Notes: generated from the sequence alone by a model not told the origin. Counted from the first letter of the stretch, positions 27,366 to 36,674 are shown. The stretch: DNA of 39,281 bases from JAXMBX01 sp046349635 (GCA_046349635.1 JAXMBX010000048.1:1-39281); one strand, 5' to 3'. Numbers and translations: made by a program.

Positions 27366-28752
27366 TGCCGCACGTCCCGATTCGTATCCGGTGTTGATGA
27401 AATGCCTGGTGGCAACGGCGGTTCTTGGACTGGCGATCAGCTATTCGAAGCTGTACCTGTTCCACATGGTACTGGGGGTGGTGCTGTTTCGGTCGGTGTT
27501 CGTCGATACGCCGGGATCGCTGCGTGACTCTCGCCCCCTTCCCAGCCGGTTCCATTACTTCTTTCTGTTTTTCATGGGGTGGTTCGCCTTGGGAATGGCG
27601 TGGAGCATTCACCGTGTCTATACCTTGCAGTACGTCGGGTATGTGACCGTGGGAGGCTTGATCTCGATCCTGATGGTGAAATACATCGGGACGGATCCGA
27701 GACGCTTTGAGGAACTGTTCAAGGTGGCGCGCTTCTGGTTCCTGGTGGATGTGGCGGTGGGGATTCTGGAATCTCTCAAATTGATCCGGTTGCCGGTTTC
27801 GCCGTTTTCTCCGTATTCGAAGCACTTCACGAAGTTGTCGGACTTTTCCGACGTGACGATGGATTATCTGGAGACCAGTCCAACCGGTTTCCACTGGAAT
27901 CCGAACAATTACTCACTGGTGATGAACATCGTCTTGCCGTTCCTGGTGCTGTACCCCAAATTGTGGGTCCGAGCGGTGGGGGCGGCCACGGTGTGCTATC
28001 TGGCTCTCTGCACCGGATCCCGCGGGAGCCTCGCCACCGCGGTCTTCATTCTGGTGGCCAGCATCGCCTTCTCCCAAAAGAACTCGTGGGGATTGTGGAT
28101 TGTTCTCCTCTCGTCCGTGGCTGTAATGGGACTGTTCTCCAGCGGTCTGTCGAGCAGCCTGGAATCCAGTACGCTGGGGGTCAAGATCAAGGACGCAATG
28201 GGGACACTGGATGCCATCAGTGGCTATGTGGTCAGAGATTCCCAGAACGAAGGGAATTCCATCGGAGTCCGGCGTGAGTTGATCCAGAATGGATGGAGAT
28301 CTCTCATGGCCACTGGGGGGCTGGGAGTCGGGGGAGGGGCGGACAAGTACATTCAGGAGACAATGGGGCTGGGGACGCGAAACATCACATCCATGCACAA
28401 TTACTGGATGGAGTTACTGGTGGATGGAGGCTTCCCCCTGATCGTGATCTTGGGGCTGTGGTACGGGGCGCTGACATTCGAACTGGCGAGATTGTCCCGA
28501 CATTTCCCGCCCGGTTCTCCGCCGCGCTATTACATGACTGCCTGCGCGTTGGCGTTGATCGGATTTGTGCCGGGCGCGATCACGGCGAGTTCGGCGATTT
28601 ACATTTTTCCACAATACCTGCTGTATGGATTTGCCATTGCCATGATCAATATCGGTCGCCAGCGCGTGATTGAGGCTCAGGCGTCCGGATCGGCAGGCCC
28701 AAGCGGATTTCCCAGTCAACGTCCTCCGGTGGATGGCAGGAGGAGCCGTTGA
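27298..28752 (+). CDS. O-antigen polymerase (Wzy-like) membrane protein
   Basis: 484 residues from ATG 27298. About ten hydrophobic spans, with a Wzy_C-type loop: a long periplasmic segment (~residues 285-365) containing GNSIGVRRELIQNGWRSL, GGLGVGGGADKYI and TSMHNYWMELLVDGGF, with the conserved His/Glu pair. The start lies inside the 3' end of the preceding GT4 gene. The 3' end overlaps the next start (TTGA at 28749-28752). It should polymerise repeat units on the periplasmic side; with the ligase-like gene at 12876 this makes two members of the superfamily in one cluster. Confidence 0.87.
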   Translation: MSTSPSSFAVKRPIPRAGVQPLSAARPDSYPVLMKCLVATAVLGLAISYSKLYLFHMVLGVVLFRSVFVDTPGSLRDSRPLPSRFHYFFLFFMGWFALGMAWSIHRVYTLQYVGYVTVGGLISILMVKYIGTDPRRFEELFKVARFWFLVDVAVGILESLKLIRLPVSPFSPYSKHFTKLSDFSDVTMDYLETSPTGFHWNPNNYSLVMNIVLPFLVLYPKLWVRAVGAATVCYLALCTGSRGSLATAVFILVASIAFSQKNSWGLWIVLLSSVAVMGLFSSGLSSSLESSTLGVKIKDAMGTLDAISGYVVRDSQNEGNSIGVRRELIQNGWRSLMATGGLGVGGGADKYIQETMGLGTRNITSMHNYWMELLVDGGFPLIVILGLWYGALTFELARLSRHFPPGSPPRYYMTACALALIGFVPGAITASSAIYIFPQYLLYGFAIAMINIGRQRVIEAQASGSAGPSGFPSQRPPVDGRRSR

Positions 28753-29873
28753 AGATCCTGCTGTTGAGCCGAGGAAATTCGATCCACACGGTGCGCTGGG
28801 CCAATTCGCTGGCCGAGAGGGGCATTCAGGTGGGGTTGGCTTCGTTACATCCGCCGGCCCCCGAGTTGTCCGACAAGATCACATTTTTCCCTCTGAAGAT
28901 CCGGGCTCCGTTCGGATATTTTCTCAATGTCGGAAGCCTGCGCAAGGTGCTGAAGACGTTCCAGCCCGACCTGCTGCATGCGCATTACGCGAGCGGGTAT
29001 GGAACATTGGGGATGCTGGCCGGCTTTCATCCGTATCTGGTTTCGGTCTGGGGGTCCGATGTGTTTCAGTTTCCCAACCAGGCCGGTTGGAAAAAGAAAC
29101 TGATCGCCCGGACGTTGCAGAAGGCGGATTGGGTGTGTTCGACGAGTCACGTCATGGAGCGGCGTGTCCGGGAACTTTGTCCGGATGTCCGGGGGACAAC
29201 GGTGACCCCTTTCGGTGTGGACCTGGATCGATTTCGTGCGGAGGGGCGAGCGGAATCTCGGGACAGTTTGACCATCGGGACAGTTAAGGCCCTCAAGCCG
29301 GAATATGGAATCGATACATTGCTTCGCGGTTTCGCGATGTTCCTGCAAAAACAGCGGTCAGGTCAGAAGAATAGCGTGCAGTTTCGATTGCGGATTGTCG
29401 GAGGGGGAACGCTTCGCGAGGAGATGCAGGCGCTGTCCAGGGAGTTGGGAATCACCGGACAGACTGAATTCATCGGAGCGGTTCCACACGATCAAGTCCC
29501 TGCGGAACTGCGCGGGCTGGATGTGTATGTGGCGGCCAGCCGGGAAGAGAGCTTTGGTGTGGCGATTCTTGAGGCTTCGGCATGCGGCTGCCCGGTGATT
29601 GTCACGGACGTTGGGGGGTTGCCGGAAGTTGTCAAGAATTCCGAGACTGGTCTGATTATCCCCAAAGATGATCCGGGTGCGCTTGCGGACGCGCTGTGCC
29701 GACTTGTGGATCATCCCGCAGAGCGACAACGCATGAGTGTCCAGGGGCGGAAATTCGTGAGCGAACATTACGAATGGAATGAAAACGTGGGGCGGATGTT
29801 GACGGTTTACGAAGGGCTGTGTGCCGTAAAAGGGGCCAAAGAGCCTGCTTCGGCACTCACGTCCTCACATTGA
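28749..29873 (+). CDS. Glycosyltransferase family 4
   Basis: 374 residues, TTG start. The start is supported by AGGAGGAG at 28738-28745 and by overlap with the previous stop. Begins KILLLSRGNSIHTVRWAN. The GT-B signature is complete: LLHAHYASGYGTLG, VSVWGSDVF, TVTPFGVDLDRF, LTIGTVKALKPEYGIDTLL, LRIVGGGTLREEM and a canonical EX7E motif (REESFGVAILEASACGCPV). It transfers a sugar, with retention, onto the growing lipid-linked oligosaccharide. Donor and acceptor cannot be read from sequence. Confidence 0.93.
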   Translation: MKILLLSRGNSIHTVRWANSLAERGIQVGLASLHPPAPELSDKITFFPLKIRAPFGYFLNVGSLRKVLKTFQPDLLHAHYASGYGTLGMLAGFHPYLVSVWGSDVFQFPNQAGWKKKLIARTLQKADWVCSTSHVMERRVRELCPDVRGTTVTPFGVDLDRFRAEGRAESRDSLTIGTVKALKPEYGIDTLLRGFAMFLQKQRSGQKNSVQFRLRIVGGGTLREEMQALSRELGITGQTEFIGAVPHDQVPAELRGLDVYVAASREESFGVAILEASACGCPVIVTDVGGLPEVVKNSETGLIIPKDDPGALADALCRLVDHPAERQRMSVQGRKFVSEHYEWNENVGRMLTVYEGLCAVKGAKEPASALTSSH

Positions 29874-29914
29874 CTCCCGACAGATTATTCGGATTACATT
29901 GGAACCAGGTATTC

Positions 29915-31024
29915 ATGGCGACTGAGAAGAAGATAGTTACGATCGTCGGCGCGCGGCCCCAATTCATCAAGGCCGGAGCGCTCTCACGGGTTTTGAACCG
30001 GGAGAGCGGCATTGAAGAGGTGCTGGTTCATACGGGACAGCACTACGACAACAATATGTCGGACATCTTCTTCCAAGAGCTGCAGATTCCCGCGCCGCGG
30101 TATCACCTTGGGATCGGCTCGGGTTTGCATGGGGCGCAGACCGGAAAGATGCTGGAAGGAATCGAAGGGATCCTCCTGGCCGAGAAACCGGATGCGGTTG
30201 TGGTCTACGGGGACACGAACTCAACGCTTGCCGGGGCGATTGCGGCCGTCAAGCTGCATATTCCCGTGGTGCACGTCGAGGCGGGATTGCGGTCGTTCAA
30301 CCGGAAAATGCCCGAGGAAATGAACCGGATCCTGACGGACCATGCTTCCGCATTGCTGCTGGCACCCACGGAGACGGCTGTTGCCCATCTGAGAGACGAA
30401 GGGATACCGGCCGAGCGGGTCCACAATGTCGGAGATGTCATGTATGACGTTTCCCTGTTCTATTCCCGAATGTCGGCGGATCGGGCTTCCATCCTGGGCA
30501 GCCTGAAGCTGGAAAAGAAAAACTATCTGCTGACGACGATCCATCGGGCAGAGAATACGGATCAGAACGAGCGAATGCGGGCCATTCTGGAAGCGCTGGT
30601 CCGAGTGTCCCGCACCCTGCCGGTCGTGCTGCCATTACATCCGCGGACCCAAAAGGTGATTCAGGGGAATCCGGAACTGGCTGCCTTGGCGAAGCCGTTG
30701 AAAGTCATCGACCCCGTGGGTTACCTGGACATGGTGACCCTGGAAAGCAATGCGAAACTGATCACGACCGATTCGGGAGGAGTGCAAAAAGAAGCCTTCT
30801 TTTATCGGGTTCCCTGCGTGACATTGCGAGATGAGACGGAATGGGTGGAACTGGTCGGGCTGGGTTGGAATCACCTGGCTCCGCCGTTGTCGGCAGACAA
30901 GGTTGAGGAGACGCTGCAGGCAGTCCTGAAAGGGAAGCCGGGAGTGGAAGCTCAACCTTACGGAGATGGGCATGCCGCGGAGAAGATCAGAGATCTGTTG
31001 AAGAATGCACCGTTGAAATTGTAA
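29915..31024 (+). CDS. wecB: Non-hydrolysing UDP-N-acetylglucosamine 2-epimerase, WbpI-like
   Basis: 369 residues from ATG 29915; a longer frame reaching back to 29819 overlaps the previous gene and is rejected. Family motifs in order: TIVGARPQFIKAGAL, VHTGQHYDNNMSDIFF, VVVYGDTNSTLAGA, HVEAGLRSFNRKMPEE, NVGDVMYDVSLFY, TIHRAEN, LPLHPRTQKV, IDPVGYLDMV, TDSGGVQKEAFF and RDETEWVELV. GDVM and DPVGYL resemble WbpI, which epimerises UDP-GlcNAc3NAcA to UDP-ManNAc3NAcA, more than classic WecB acting on UDP-GlcNAc. The WbpB/D/E-type genes upstream fit that role. The symbol wecB is the general family name; substrate choice is inferred. Confidence 0.93.
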   Translation: MATEKKIVTIVGARPQFIKAGALSRVLNRESGIEEVLVHTGQHYDNNMSDIFFQELQIPAPRYHLGIGSGLHGAQTGKMLEGIEGILLAEKPDAVVVYGDTNSTLAGAIAAVKLHIPVVHVEAGLRSFNRKMPEEMNRILTDHASALLLAPTETAVAHLRDEGIPAERVHNVGDVMYDVSLFYSRMSADRASILGSLKLEKKNYLLTTIHRAENTDQNERMRAILEALVRVSRTLPVVLPLHPRTQKVIQGNPELAALAKPLKVIDPVGYLDMVTLESNAKLITTDSGGVQKEAFFYRVPCVTLRDETEWVELVGLGWNHLAPPLSADKVEETLQAVLKGKPGVEAQPYGDGHAAEKIRDLLKNAPLKL

Positions 31025-31075
31025 TTCGAAATTGTAATTCGCCGGGCTGGTCCGCAAGAGTACTGAAATCCTTTC

Positions 31076-32338
31076 ATGAAAATCTGGTTCATCAATCATT
31101 ATGCTCTGCCCCCGTCATTACCCGGGGGGACCCGTCACCATTCGCTGTCGCGGGAACTGATCGAGCGCGGTCACGAAGTGACGGTGTTCAGTTCAAATTT
31201 CAGCTACTTAACGCACAGCGAGATTGTGTCCCTTGACGGTCAAAATACCCGCCGGGAGATTGTGGAGTCGGTGCCGTTTCAATGGATCTCGACTCCTGCG
31301 TACAAGGGAAACACCCTGGGACGCTTGTGGAACATGATCAGTTTCGGCAAGAGCGTCCAACGCGTGGGGCTGCAGTTGGTCCGCTCGGGGGAACTCCCCA
31401 AGCCGGATGTGATTATCGGTTCGAATCCGCAGTTGTTTGCGGTCCAGGGGGCAGAGAAACTGGCGCGGCGACTTGGGGTGCCCTTCGTCTTTGAAGTCCG
31501 AGACCTGTGGCCTCAATCCCTGATCGACCTGGGAAACATGACCCGTGCCCATCCTATGGTGTGGGTGATGGAGCGGATGGAACGGTACCTGAATCGCAAG
31601 GCGATCAAGGTGATCTCCTTGTTGCAAGGGGCTACCGAACACATGGTCATGAAGGACGCGGACCGGGAGAAAATTGTCTATCTGCCCAACGGGGTCGATA
31701 TGCGAATGGTTCCCGATCCCCAGAGGCCGAAAGACTCCGAAGAATTCACGGTGATGTATGCCGGCGCTCATGGCGTGGCGAACGGCCTCGAAACCATTAT
31801 CGACGCGGCGAAGATTCTGCAGGAGAAGAGCGACGGGGCGAAGATCCGGTTTCGGCTCGTGGGAGGCGGTCCGCAGAAACCCAAGTTAATCGCTCGCGCG
31901 CAGGAACACGGACTGACAAACCTGCGGTTTGAAGATCCCGTCCCCAAGAATGAAGTTCATGCAACGTTGCAACAGGCGGATGCGTTTCTGTTCACTTTAC
32001 AGGACTCGCCGGTGTTTCAATGGGGGATCAGCCCTAACAAGCTGTTCGACTACTTCTCTCTCGCACGGCCGATCGTTTTCAGCCTGAGCATTCCGAACAA
32101 CCCTGTGGCGGACAATAACGCGGGGATTACCGTTCCCCCCGAGAACCCGCAGGCGATGGCTGACGCAATTCTGAAGTTGTCGCGGATGACTCCCGAGGAA
32201 AGGTGGGAGATGGGGATGCGAGGACGGCGTTACGTGGAAGAGAACCACGATTTCAGAAGACTCGCAGAAAAACTCGAAGCGGTCCTGGAAGAAGTTCGGC
32301 ACGAGTCTGCGGATCGAATGGTGACGACCTCACGATGA
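31076..32338 (+). CDS. Glycosyltransferase family 4, WbuB-like
   Basis: 420 residues, intact. Begins KIWFINHYALPPSLPGGTRHH, the N-terminal pattern of WbuB/WbpH-type enzymes. FVFEVRDLWPQSLIDLG is the mid-domain signature, VYLPNGVDMRM and FTVMYAGAHGVANGLETI start the donor domain, and WGISPNKLFDYFSLARPIV replaces the EX7E region, as is usual in this subfamily. These enzymes often add the second sugar (for example N-acetyl-fucosamine) to the first lipid-linked residue, which fits its place directly before the initiating transferase gene. The stop overlaps the next start (ATGA at 32335-32338). Confidence 0.92.
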   Translation: MKIWFINHYALPPSLPGGTRHHSLSRELIERGHEVTVFSSNFSYLTHSEIVSLDGQNTRREIVESVPFQWISTPAYKGNTLGRLWNMISFGKSVQRVGLQLVRSGELPKPDVIIGSNPQLFAVQGAEKLARRLGVPFVFEVRDLWPQSLIDLGNMTRAHPMVWVMERMERYLNRKAIKVISLLQGATEHMVMKDADREKIVYLPNGVDMRMVPDPQRPKDSEEFTVMYAGAHGVANGLETIIDAAKILQEKSDGAKIRFRLVGGGPQKPKLIARAQEHGLTNLRFEDPVPKNEVHATLQQADAFLFTLQDSPVFQWGISPNKLFDYFSLARPIVFSLSIPNNPVADNNAGITVPPENPQAMADAILKLSRMTPEERWEMGMRGRRYVEENHDFRRLAEKLEAVLEEVRHESADRMVTTSR

Positions 32339-33003
32339 ACGCTGAAACGAAACAAGCTCCGTCCCCGGCCCGTTCCGCTTACGCCTGCTGGGGCAAGCGG
32401 GTCTTTGACCTGGCGGTGACGATCCCGGGATTGATTCTGTTCAGTCCGATTTTCGTGCTGTTGATGGTGCTGATTCGCTGGAAACTGGGGAGTCCGATTT
32501 TCTTCCGGCAGATGCGTCCGGGGCGGGACGGGAAGCCGTTTCAGATGATCAAATTCCGCTCGATGACCGATGCGCGGGACGAGCGGGGAGAACTGTTGCC
32601 GGATCACGTGCGGCTGACGCGGTTCGGAAAGTTCCTGAGAGGGAGCAGCCTGGATGAAGTGCCGGAGTTGTTCAACGTGCTGGCAGGGGAGATGAGCCTG
32701 GTGGGGCCGCGACCGTTGTTGATGAAATACCTGCCGCTGTATACGGCTGAGCAGGCGCGACGGCATGATGTCCCGCCGGGGATTACGGGGTGGGCGCAGG
32801 TGAACGGCCGGAACGCGATTTCGTGGGAACGGAAGTTCGAACTGGATACGTGGTACGTGGACCACTGCTCGCTGGGACTGGATTTGAAGATCCTGCTGAT
32901 GACGGTCAAGAGGTGTTCGTCAAGGAGGGGGTCAGCGCCCAAGGATCATGTCACGATGCCGGAGTTCACGGGATCGAAGAGGGACGGGAAGTCACATGAC
33001 TAG
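32335..33003 (+). CDS. Initiating sugar-phosphate transferase (PglC/WcaJ-type) with local compensated frameshift
   Basis: 222 residues from ATG 32335, which overlaps the preceding stop. A single re-entrant or membrane helix lies at ~25-45 (VTIPGLILFSPIFVLLMVL). The catalytic domain shows FFRQMRPGRDGKPFQMIKFRSMT, RFGKFLRGSSLDEVPELFNV (Asp-Glu pair), MSLVGPRPLLMKYLPLY and PGITGWAQVNGRNAISW. These transfer a sugar-1-phosphate to undecaprenyl phosphate; the short PglC form often uses UDP-diNAc-bacillosamine. Near the C-terminus about ten residues read RCSSRRGSAPK, whereas the neighbouring frame reads VFVKEGVSAQG, the family sequence; frame is restored at HVTMPEFTG. A missing base near 32911 and an extra one near 32944 would explain this. 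The stop overlaps the next gene. Confidence 0.93.
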   Translation: MNAETKQAPSPARSAYACWGKRVFDLAVTIPGLILFSPIFVLLMVLIRWKLGSPIFFRQMRPGRDGKPFQMIKFRSMTDARDERGELLPDHVRLTRFGKFLRGSSLDEVPELFNVLAGEMSLVGPRPLLMKYLPLYTAEQARRHDVPPGITGWAQVNGRNAISWERKFELDTWYVDHCSLGLDLKILLMTVKRCSSRRGSAPKDHVTMPEFTGSKRDGKSHD

Positions 33004-33602
33004 CAATCCAATCTGCGTGCTGGGAGCGGGAGGGCATGCCAAGGTGGTTGTCCGGATGTTGCAGGACCTGGTTATAGTTGCTGGAAGTCCGGGATGACAA
33101 CGAGACATCGTGGGGGAAGACGTTGTGCGGTGTGCCGATTGCGGGGCCGATTGGAGATGCGGCGGAGGATCTGCCCGCGGTGATTGCGATCGGAGACAAT
33201 GCCGTCCGGATGCGGATTGCCAAGGAACTGGACCTGGAATGGAAAGCAGTGGTGCATCCGCGGGCGTTTGTGGACAGCACGGCCAAGGTGGGACCGGGGA
33301 CGGTGGTCTTTGCGAACGGGGCGGTGCAGGCGGATGCGATTATTGGAGCCGCTGGGATTGTGAATACGTCCAGCTCCATCGATCACGATTGTCGGCTGGG
33401 ACCGTTCTGCCACGTGGCGCCGGGTGTGCATTTGTGTGGGAACGTGACGCTGGGGGAAGGGGTCTTGATGGGGGTCGGTTCGGTGGCTGTTCCCGGCGTG
33501 CAGGTGGGAGAGTGGAGCGTGGTGGGAGCGGGGTCTGCTGTGATCCGGGACTTGCCTGCGGGTTGCACGGCGTGGGGTGTGCCTGCCGCGCCTCGGAAGT
33601 GA
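32996..33602 (+). CDS. PglD-like sugar O/N-acetyltransferase, frameshifted
   Basis: ATG 32996 opens MTSNPICVLGAGGHAKVVV, the nucleotide-sugar-binding N-domain of PglD/NeuD proteins. The frame stops after about 33 codons; a shift near 33070 joins it to the rest (LEVRDDNETSWGKTLCGVPI). The left-handed beta-helix follows: FVDSTAKVGPGTVVFANGAV, IVNTSSSIDHDCRLGPFCHV with the catalytic His in SIDHDC, and VLMGVGSVAVPGVQVGEW, ending GCTAWGVPAAPRK. PglD acetylates the 4-amino group of UDP-4-amino sugars to give, for example, UDP-diNAc-bacillosamine. It overlaps the PglC-like gene by eight bases, the usual pairing. Confidence 0.82.
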
Positions 33603-33835
33603 TGCACTCGAACAGACAATGATCGCGAACAGACCGCGATGACGAACAACAACGAACAGAATTTCCGGGGGATGCAGGGATTGAAGTCGCAATTAAGGCG
33701 TGCGGCCGAGTGCGATATCAGGCGTTGCTGAGGGGCGGTGGGAGCAACTGGAAGGATTCATGAAACTGGTCCGAATTGCGGAGAGTGTCCGGTAAACTTT
33801 GAACTTCATTTCTTTTGATGAGCGCGGTGTGTGAT
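33603..33835. other. Gap between PglD-like and aminotransferase genes
   Basis: 233 bases without a recognisable gene. No clear hairpin with a T-run, so transcription may continue through it. Confidence 0.35.
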
Positions 33836-35063
33836 ATGTCTCAAGCTTCCACAACTTCTGTCCGACTGGCGATTGACGGGGGAAGCCCCGTCCGCGCGAA
33901 GCCCTGGGCTCCCTGGCCATTTTTCGACAAGGAAGAACTGGCGGCGGTCGAGCACGTGTTGCGGTCCGGAAAGGTGAATTACTGGACGGGTGACACGGGG
34001 CGGCAATTCGAGAAAGAGTTCGCGGCCTCGGTGGAAACGAAACACGCGATTGCCCTCGCAATGGGACGGTCGCATTGGAACTGGCGCTCAGAGTGCTGGG
34101 AATTGGTGCGGGGGCGGAAGTGATCGTCCCCAGCCGGTCGTTCCTGGCAACGGCCAGCAGCGTGCCGATGTGCGGGGCGGTTCCGGTGTTTGCGGACGTC
34201 GACCGCGACGACCGAGAACATCACCGCGGAGACGATTGCCCCTTTGATCACTCCCCGAACGAAAGCGATCATTGTCGTGCATCTGGCGGGTGGTCCCTGC
34301 GAGATGGACGCGATCATGGAACTGGCGAAGAAACATGAACTGCGGGTGATTGAGGATTGTGCCCAGGGGCAGGGGGCGCGTGCAAAAACCGTCCGCTCGG
34401 TTCCATTGGGGATATCGGGACGTTCTCGTTCTGCCAGGACAAGATCATGACGACCGGCGGCGAAGGGGGATGTTCACGACGAACGACTCTGACTTGTGGG
34501 AAAAAGCCTGGAGTTTCAAGGATCACGGCAAGAGCTGGGAAGCGTGCTACAACCGGACGCATCCCCAGTTGTTCCGCTGGTTGCACGAATCGCTGGGGAC
34601 GAACTGGCGACTGACGGAGATGCAATCGGCGATCGGCCGGGTCGCTTTGGCGAAAGTTCCGGGGTGGGTGGAAACACGACGACAGCATGCGAATGTCCTG
34701 AACCAGCAGTTCGCGGAGATCGACGCGTTAAGAGTGGTCCTGCCGTCCGACAAGGTCTATCACAGCTACTACAAATACTATGCCTTCCTCCGCCCGGAGA
34801 GATTGCGGGAGGGATGGACAGCGGACCGGATCGCGCGGGCGATCCAGGCGGAAGGAATTCCGTGCGGGACCGGTTCCTGCTCGGAAATGTACCTGGAAAA
34901 AGTGTTCCAGGATCTGGGCTTTGCCCCGGCGGAACGACTCCCGGTTGCCAAGGAACTGGGAGACACGTCGTTGATGTTCCAGGTGCATCCGACGTTGAGC
35001 GAGAGCGACATGCAGCAGACGGGAGAAGCGGTGCGAAAGGTACTCGCCGCCGCTGCCCGCTGA
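33836..35063 (+). CDS. DegT/DnrJ/EryC1/StrS aminotransferase, frameshifted
   Basis: ATG 33836 opens MSQASTTSVRLAIDGG, then SPVRAKPWAPWPFFDKEEL and the substrate-loop segment. Four single-base shifts, near 34061, 34206, 34376 and 34468, divide the middle. Reading across them gives VALELALRVLGIGAGAE, VIVPSRSFLATASSVPM, FADVD, IVVHLAGGPCEMDAIM, VIEDCAQGQGA, FSFCQDKIMTTGGEGG (Schiff-base Lys) and MFTTNDSDLWEKAW. The last 190 residues are intact. With the missing bases it would be about 410 residues, normal for the family. It likely aminates a keto sugar nucleotide for the cluster's glycan. It lies between the PglD-like gene and a second, intact aminotransferase. Confidence 0.8.
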
Positions 35064-35118
35064 TATGATAAGAGAGGTGGGGCTGTCACCTCAAAATCTC
35101 CGGGGTCGTTGATTCCGG

Positions 35119-36348
35119 ATGCTGAATCTCTCTCACGTTGTGGATTTTCCTTTGAACGGCTTTCCTGCGGGCTCGGTCCCTTCACGCCGCGGCACTTTCC
35201 TGCCGTTTGCGGTTCCCGACATCGACAACTCGGAAATCGAGCAGGTGACGGAGGCACTGCGGAGCGGCTGGATCACGAGCGGCCCCAAGACGGAGCAGTT
35301 CGAGCGTGAGTTCGCCGCCCGGGCAGGGACCCGCTACGCCGTCGCGGTGAATTCGAACGCGGCGGCGTTGCACCTCTCGCTGGAAGCGCTAGGAGTGCAG
35401 GCGGGAGACGAGGTGATCACCAGCCCGTATGCGTTTGCCTCGACGACGGAAGTGGTGCGTTATTTCAATGCCCACCCGGTCTTCGTCGACATCGATCCAG
35501 TGACGTTCAACCTGGACGTTACCGAGGTGGAGCAGGCGATCAACCGCCGGACGAAAGCGATTATTCCAGTCCACATGGCGGGGCTGCCAGTCGATCTGGA
35601 GACGTTGTCCGAGATCGCCCAGATTCATGAGGTTCCGATCGTGCAGGACGCCTCACATGCCTTTCCGTGCAAGCTCCACGGACAACTGATCGCGACACTC
35701 AGCGAGGTGACTTGCTACTGCTTCTACGCGACGAAGACCCTGACAACCGGCGAAGGGGGGATGATTTGCACGGACAACCGGCATATCGCGGACCGCTGTC
35801 GGTTGAACGCCTTGCATGGAATTGACCGGAACGCGTGGCGACGGCAACAGGCAGGCGCCGAATGGTACTACGAAATCCTGACGCCGGGGTTCAAGTACAA
35901 CATGACGGATATGGCCGCGGCGATGGGGCTGGCACAGCTCCGCAAAGCCCAACGGATGCGGAACCGTCGCAAGGAGATCGCGGACCGCTATCAGGCGGCA
36001 TTCGGAGGATGTCCAGAGTTGCAGATCCCCGCCGATTCCAAGGACGCGGAGCATGCATGGCATTTGTACATGCTCCGTTTGAACCTGGAGAAGCTGACGA
36101 TCGACCGAGCGGAGTTCCTGCGGAAGCTCAAGGCGGAAAATATCGGAGCGACAGTGCATTTCATTCCGCTGCACCTGCATCCGTATTACCGCGATAACTA
36201 TGGCTATGTGCCGGAAAGTTTTCCGATTGCGTATCGGGAATACCTGCGCGAGATGTCGTTGCCGATCTACAGCCGAATGACGGACCAGGATGTGGAGGAT
36301 GTCATCGGGGCGGTGCTGCGGGTTGTTTCTGAGCATCGGCGGGGGTAG
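35119..36348 (+). CDS. DegT/DnrJ/EryC1/StrS aminotransferase, PglE/ArnB-like
   Basis: 409 residues, intact. About 25 leading residues precede the family start FLPFAVPDIDNSEIEQV, so the true start could be later. Motifs: SGWITSGPKTEQFEREFA, VNSNAAALHLSLEALGV, GDEVITSPYAFASTTEV, PVFVDIDPVTFNLD, PIVQDASHAFPC and CYCFYATKTLTTGEGG with the PLP Lys. The opening resembles enzymes that aminate UDP-4-keto-6-deoxy sugars (PglE, ArnB, PseC). With the PglF-like dehydratase, PglD-like acetyltransferase and PglC-like transferase it completes a plausible UDP-diacetamido-sugar route. It is the last gene before a terminator-like element. Confidence 0.92.
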   Translation: MLNLSHVVDFPLNGFPAGSVPSRRGTFLPFAVPDIDNSEIEQVTEALRSGWITSGPKTEQFEREFAARAGTRYAVAVNSNAAALHLSLEALGVQAGDEVITSPYAFASTTEVVRYFNAHPVFVDIDPVTFNLDVTEVEQAINRRTKAIIPVHMAGLPVDLETLSEIAQIHEVPIVQDASHAFPCKLHGQLIATLSEVTCYCFYATKTLTTGEGGMICTDNRHIADRCRLNALHGIDRNAWRRQQAGAEWYYEILTPGFKYNMTDMAAAMGLAQLRKAQRMRNRRKEIADRYQAAFGGCPELQIPADSKDAEHAWHLYMLRLNLEKLTIDRAEFLRKLKAENIGATVHFIPLHLHPYYRDNYGYVPESFPIAYREYLREMSLPIYSRMTDQDVEDVIGAVLRVVSEHRRG

Positions 36349-36395
36349 CGCTGCAAGCTGTGTGTTGCGTTTCGCTGGACCCCAGCGACCCACGT

Positions 36396-36453
36396 CGATT
36401 TGAATTGCCTCTTGTGGCTGACGCCACCCACACGCCGAGTACGGCGTATGGGC
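36396..36453 (-). repeat. 58-bp hairpin repeat, copy 2, inverted
   Basis: The minus strand begins GCCCATACGCCGTACTCGGC and matches 3211-3268 at about 53 of 58 positions, including two one-base indels. The stem ACGCCG/CGGCGT is conserved. It lies 48 bases downstream of the last aminotransferase gene. Confidence 0.8.
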
Positions 36454-36602
36454 CAGCCAGAAAATCCGTGGGGAGAAGGTTTCGAGAGCGACCTGTCTGA
36501 ATTCGCCGAAAATGGTCGTTGAGAGAGGTTGATTGCTGGAGTGGCGATTGTCGGGGGACTATCATAAAGACTTCCCGATTCGTTGTTGTCGAGTACGAGG
36601 CA

Positions 36603-36640
36603 GCCGGTTTGCGCTGACTCGTCCAAAGCGGTCTTTTTTT
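36603..36640 (+). terminator. Rho-independent terminator candidate
   Basis: CCGGTTTG (36604-36611) pairs with CAAAGCGG (36624-36631) with one internal mismatch, followed after TC by seven T (36634-36640). It would end the polysaccharide transcript and isolate the next gene. The rest of the gap 36349-36674 holds the inverted repeat and no gene. Confidence 0.55.
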
Positions 36641-36674
36641 ATGTCTGTCCCCGTGTGATCTGGAGAGTTTTCTC

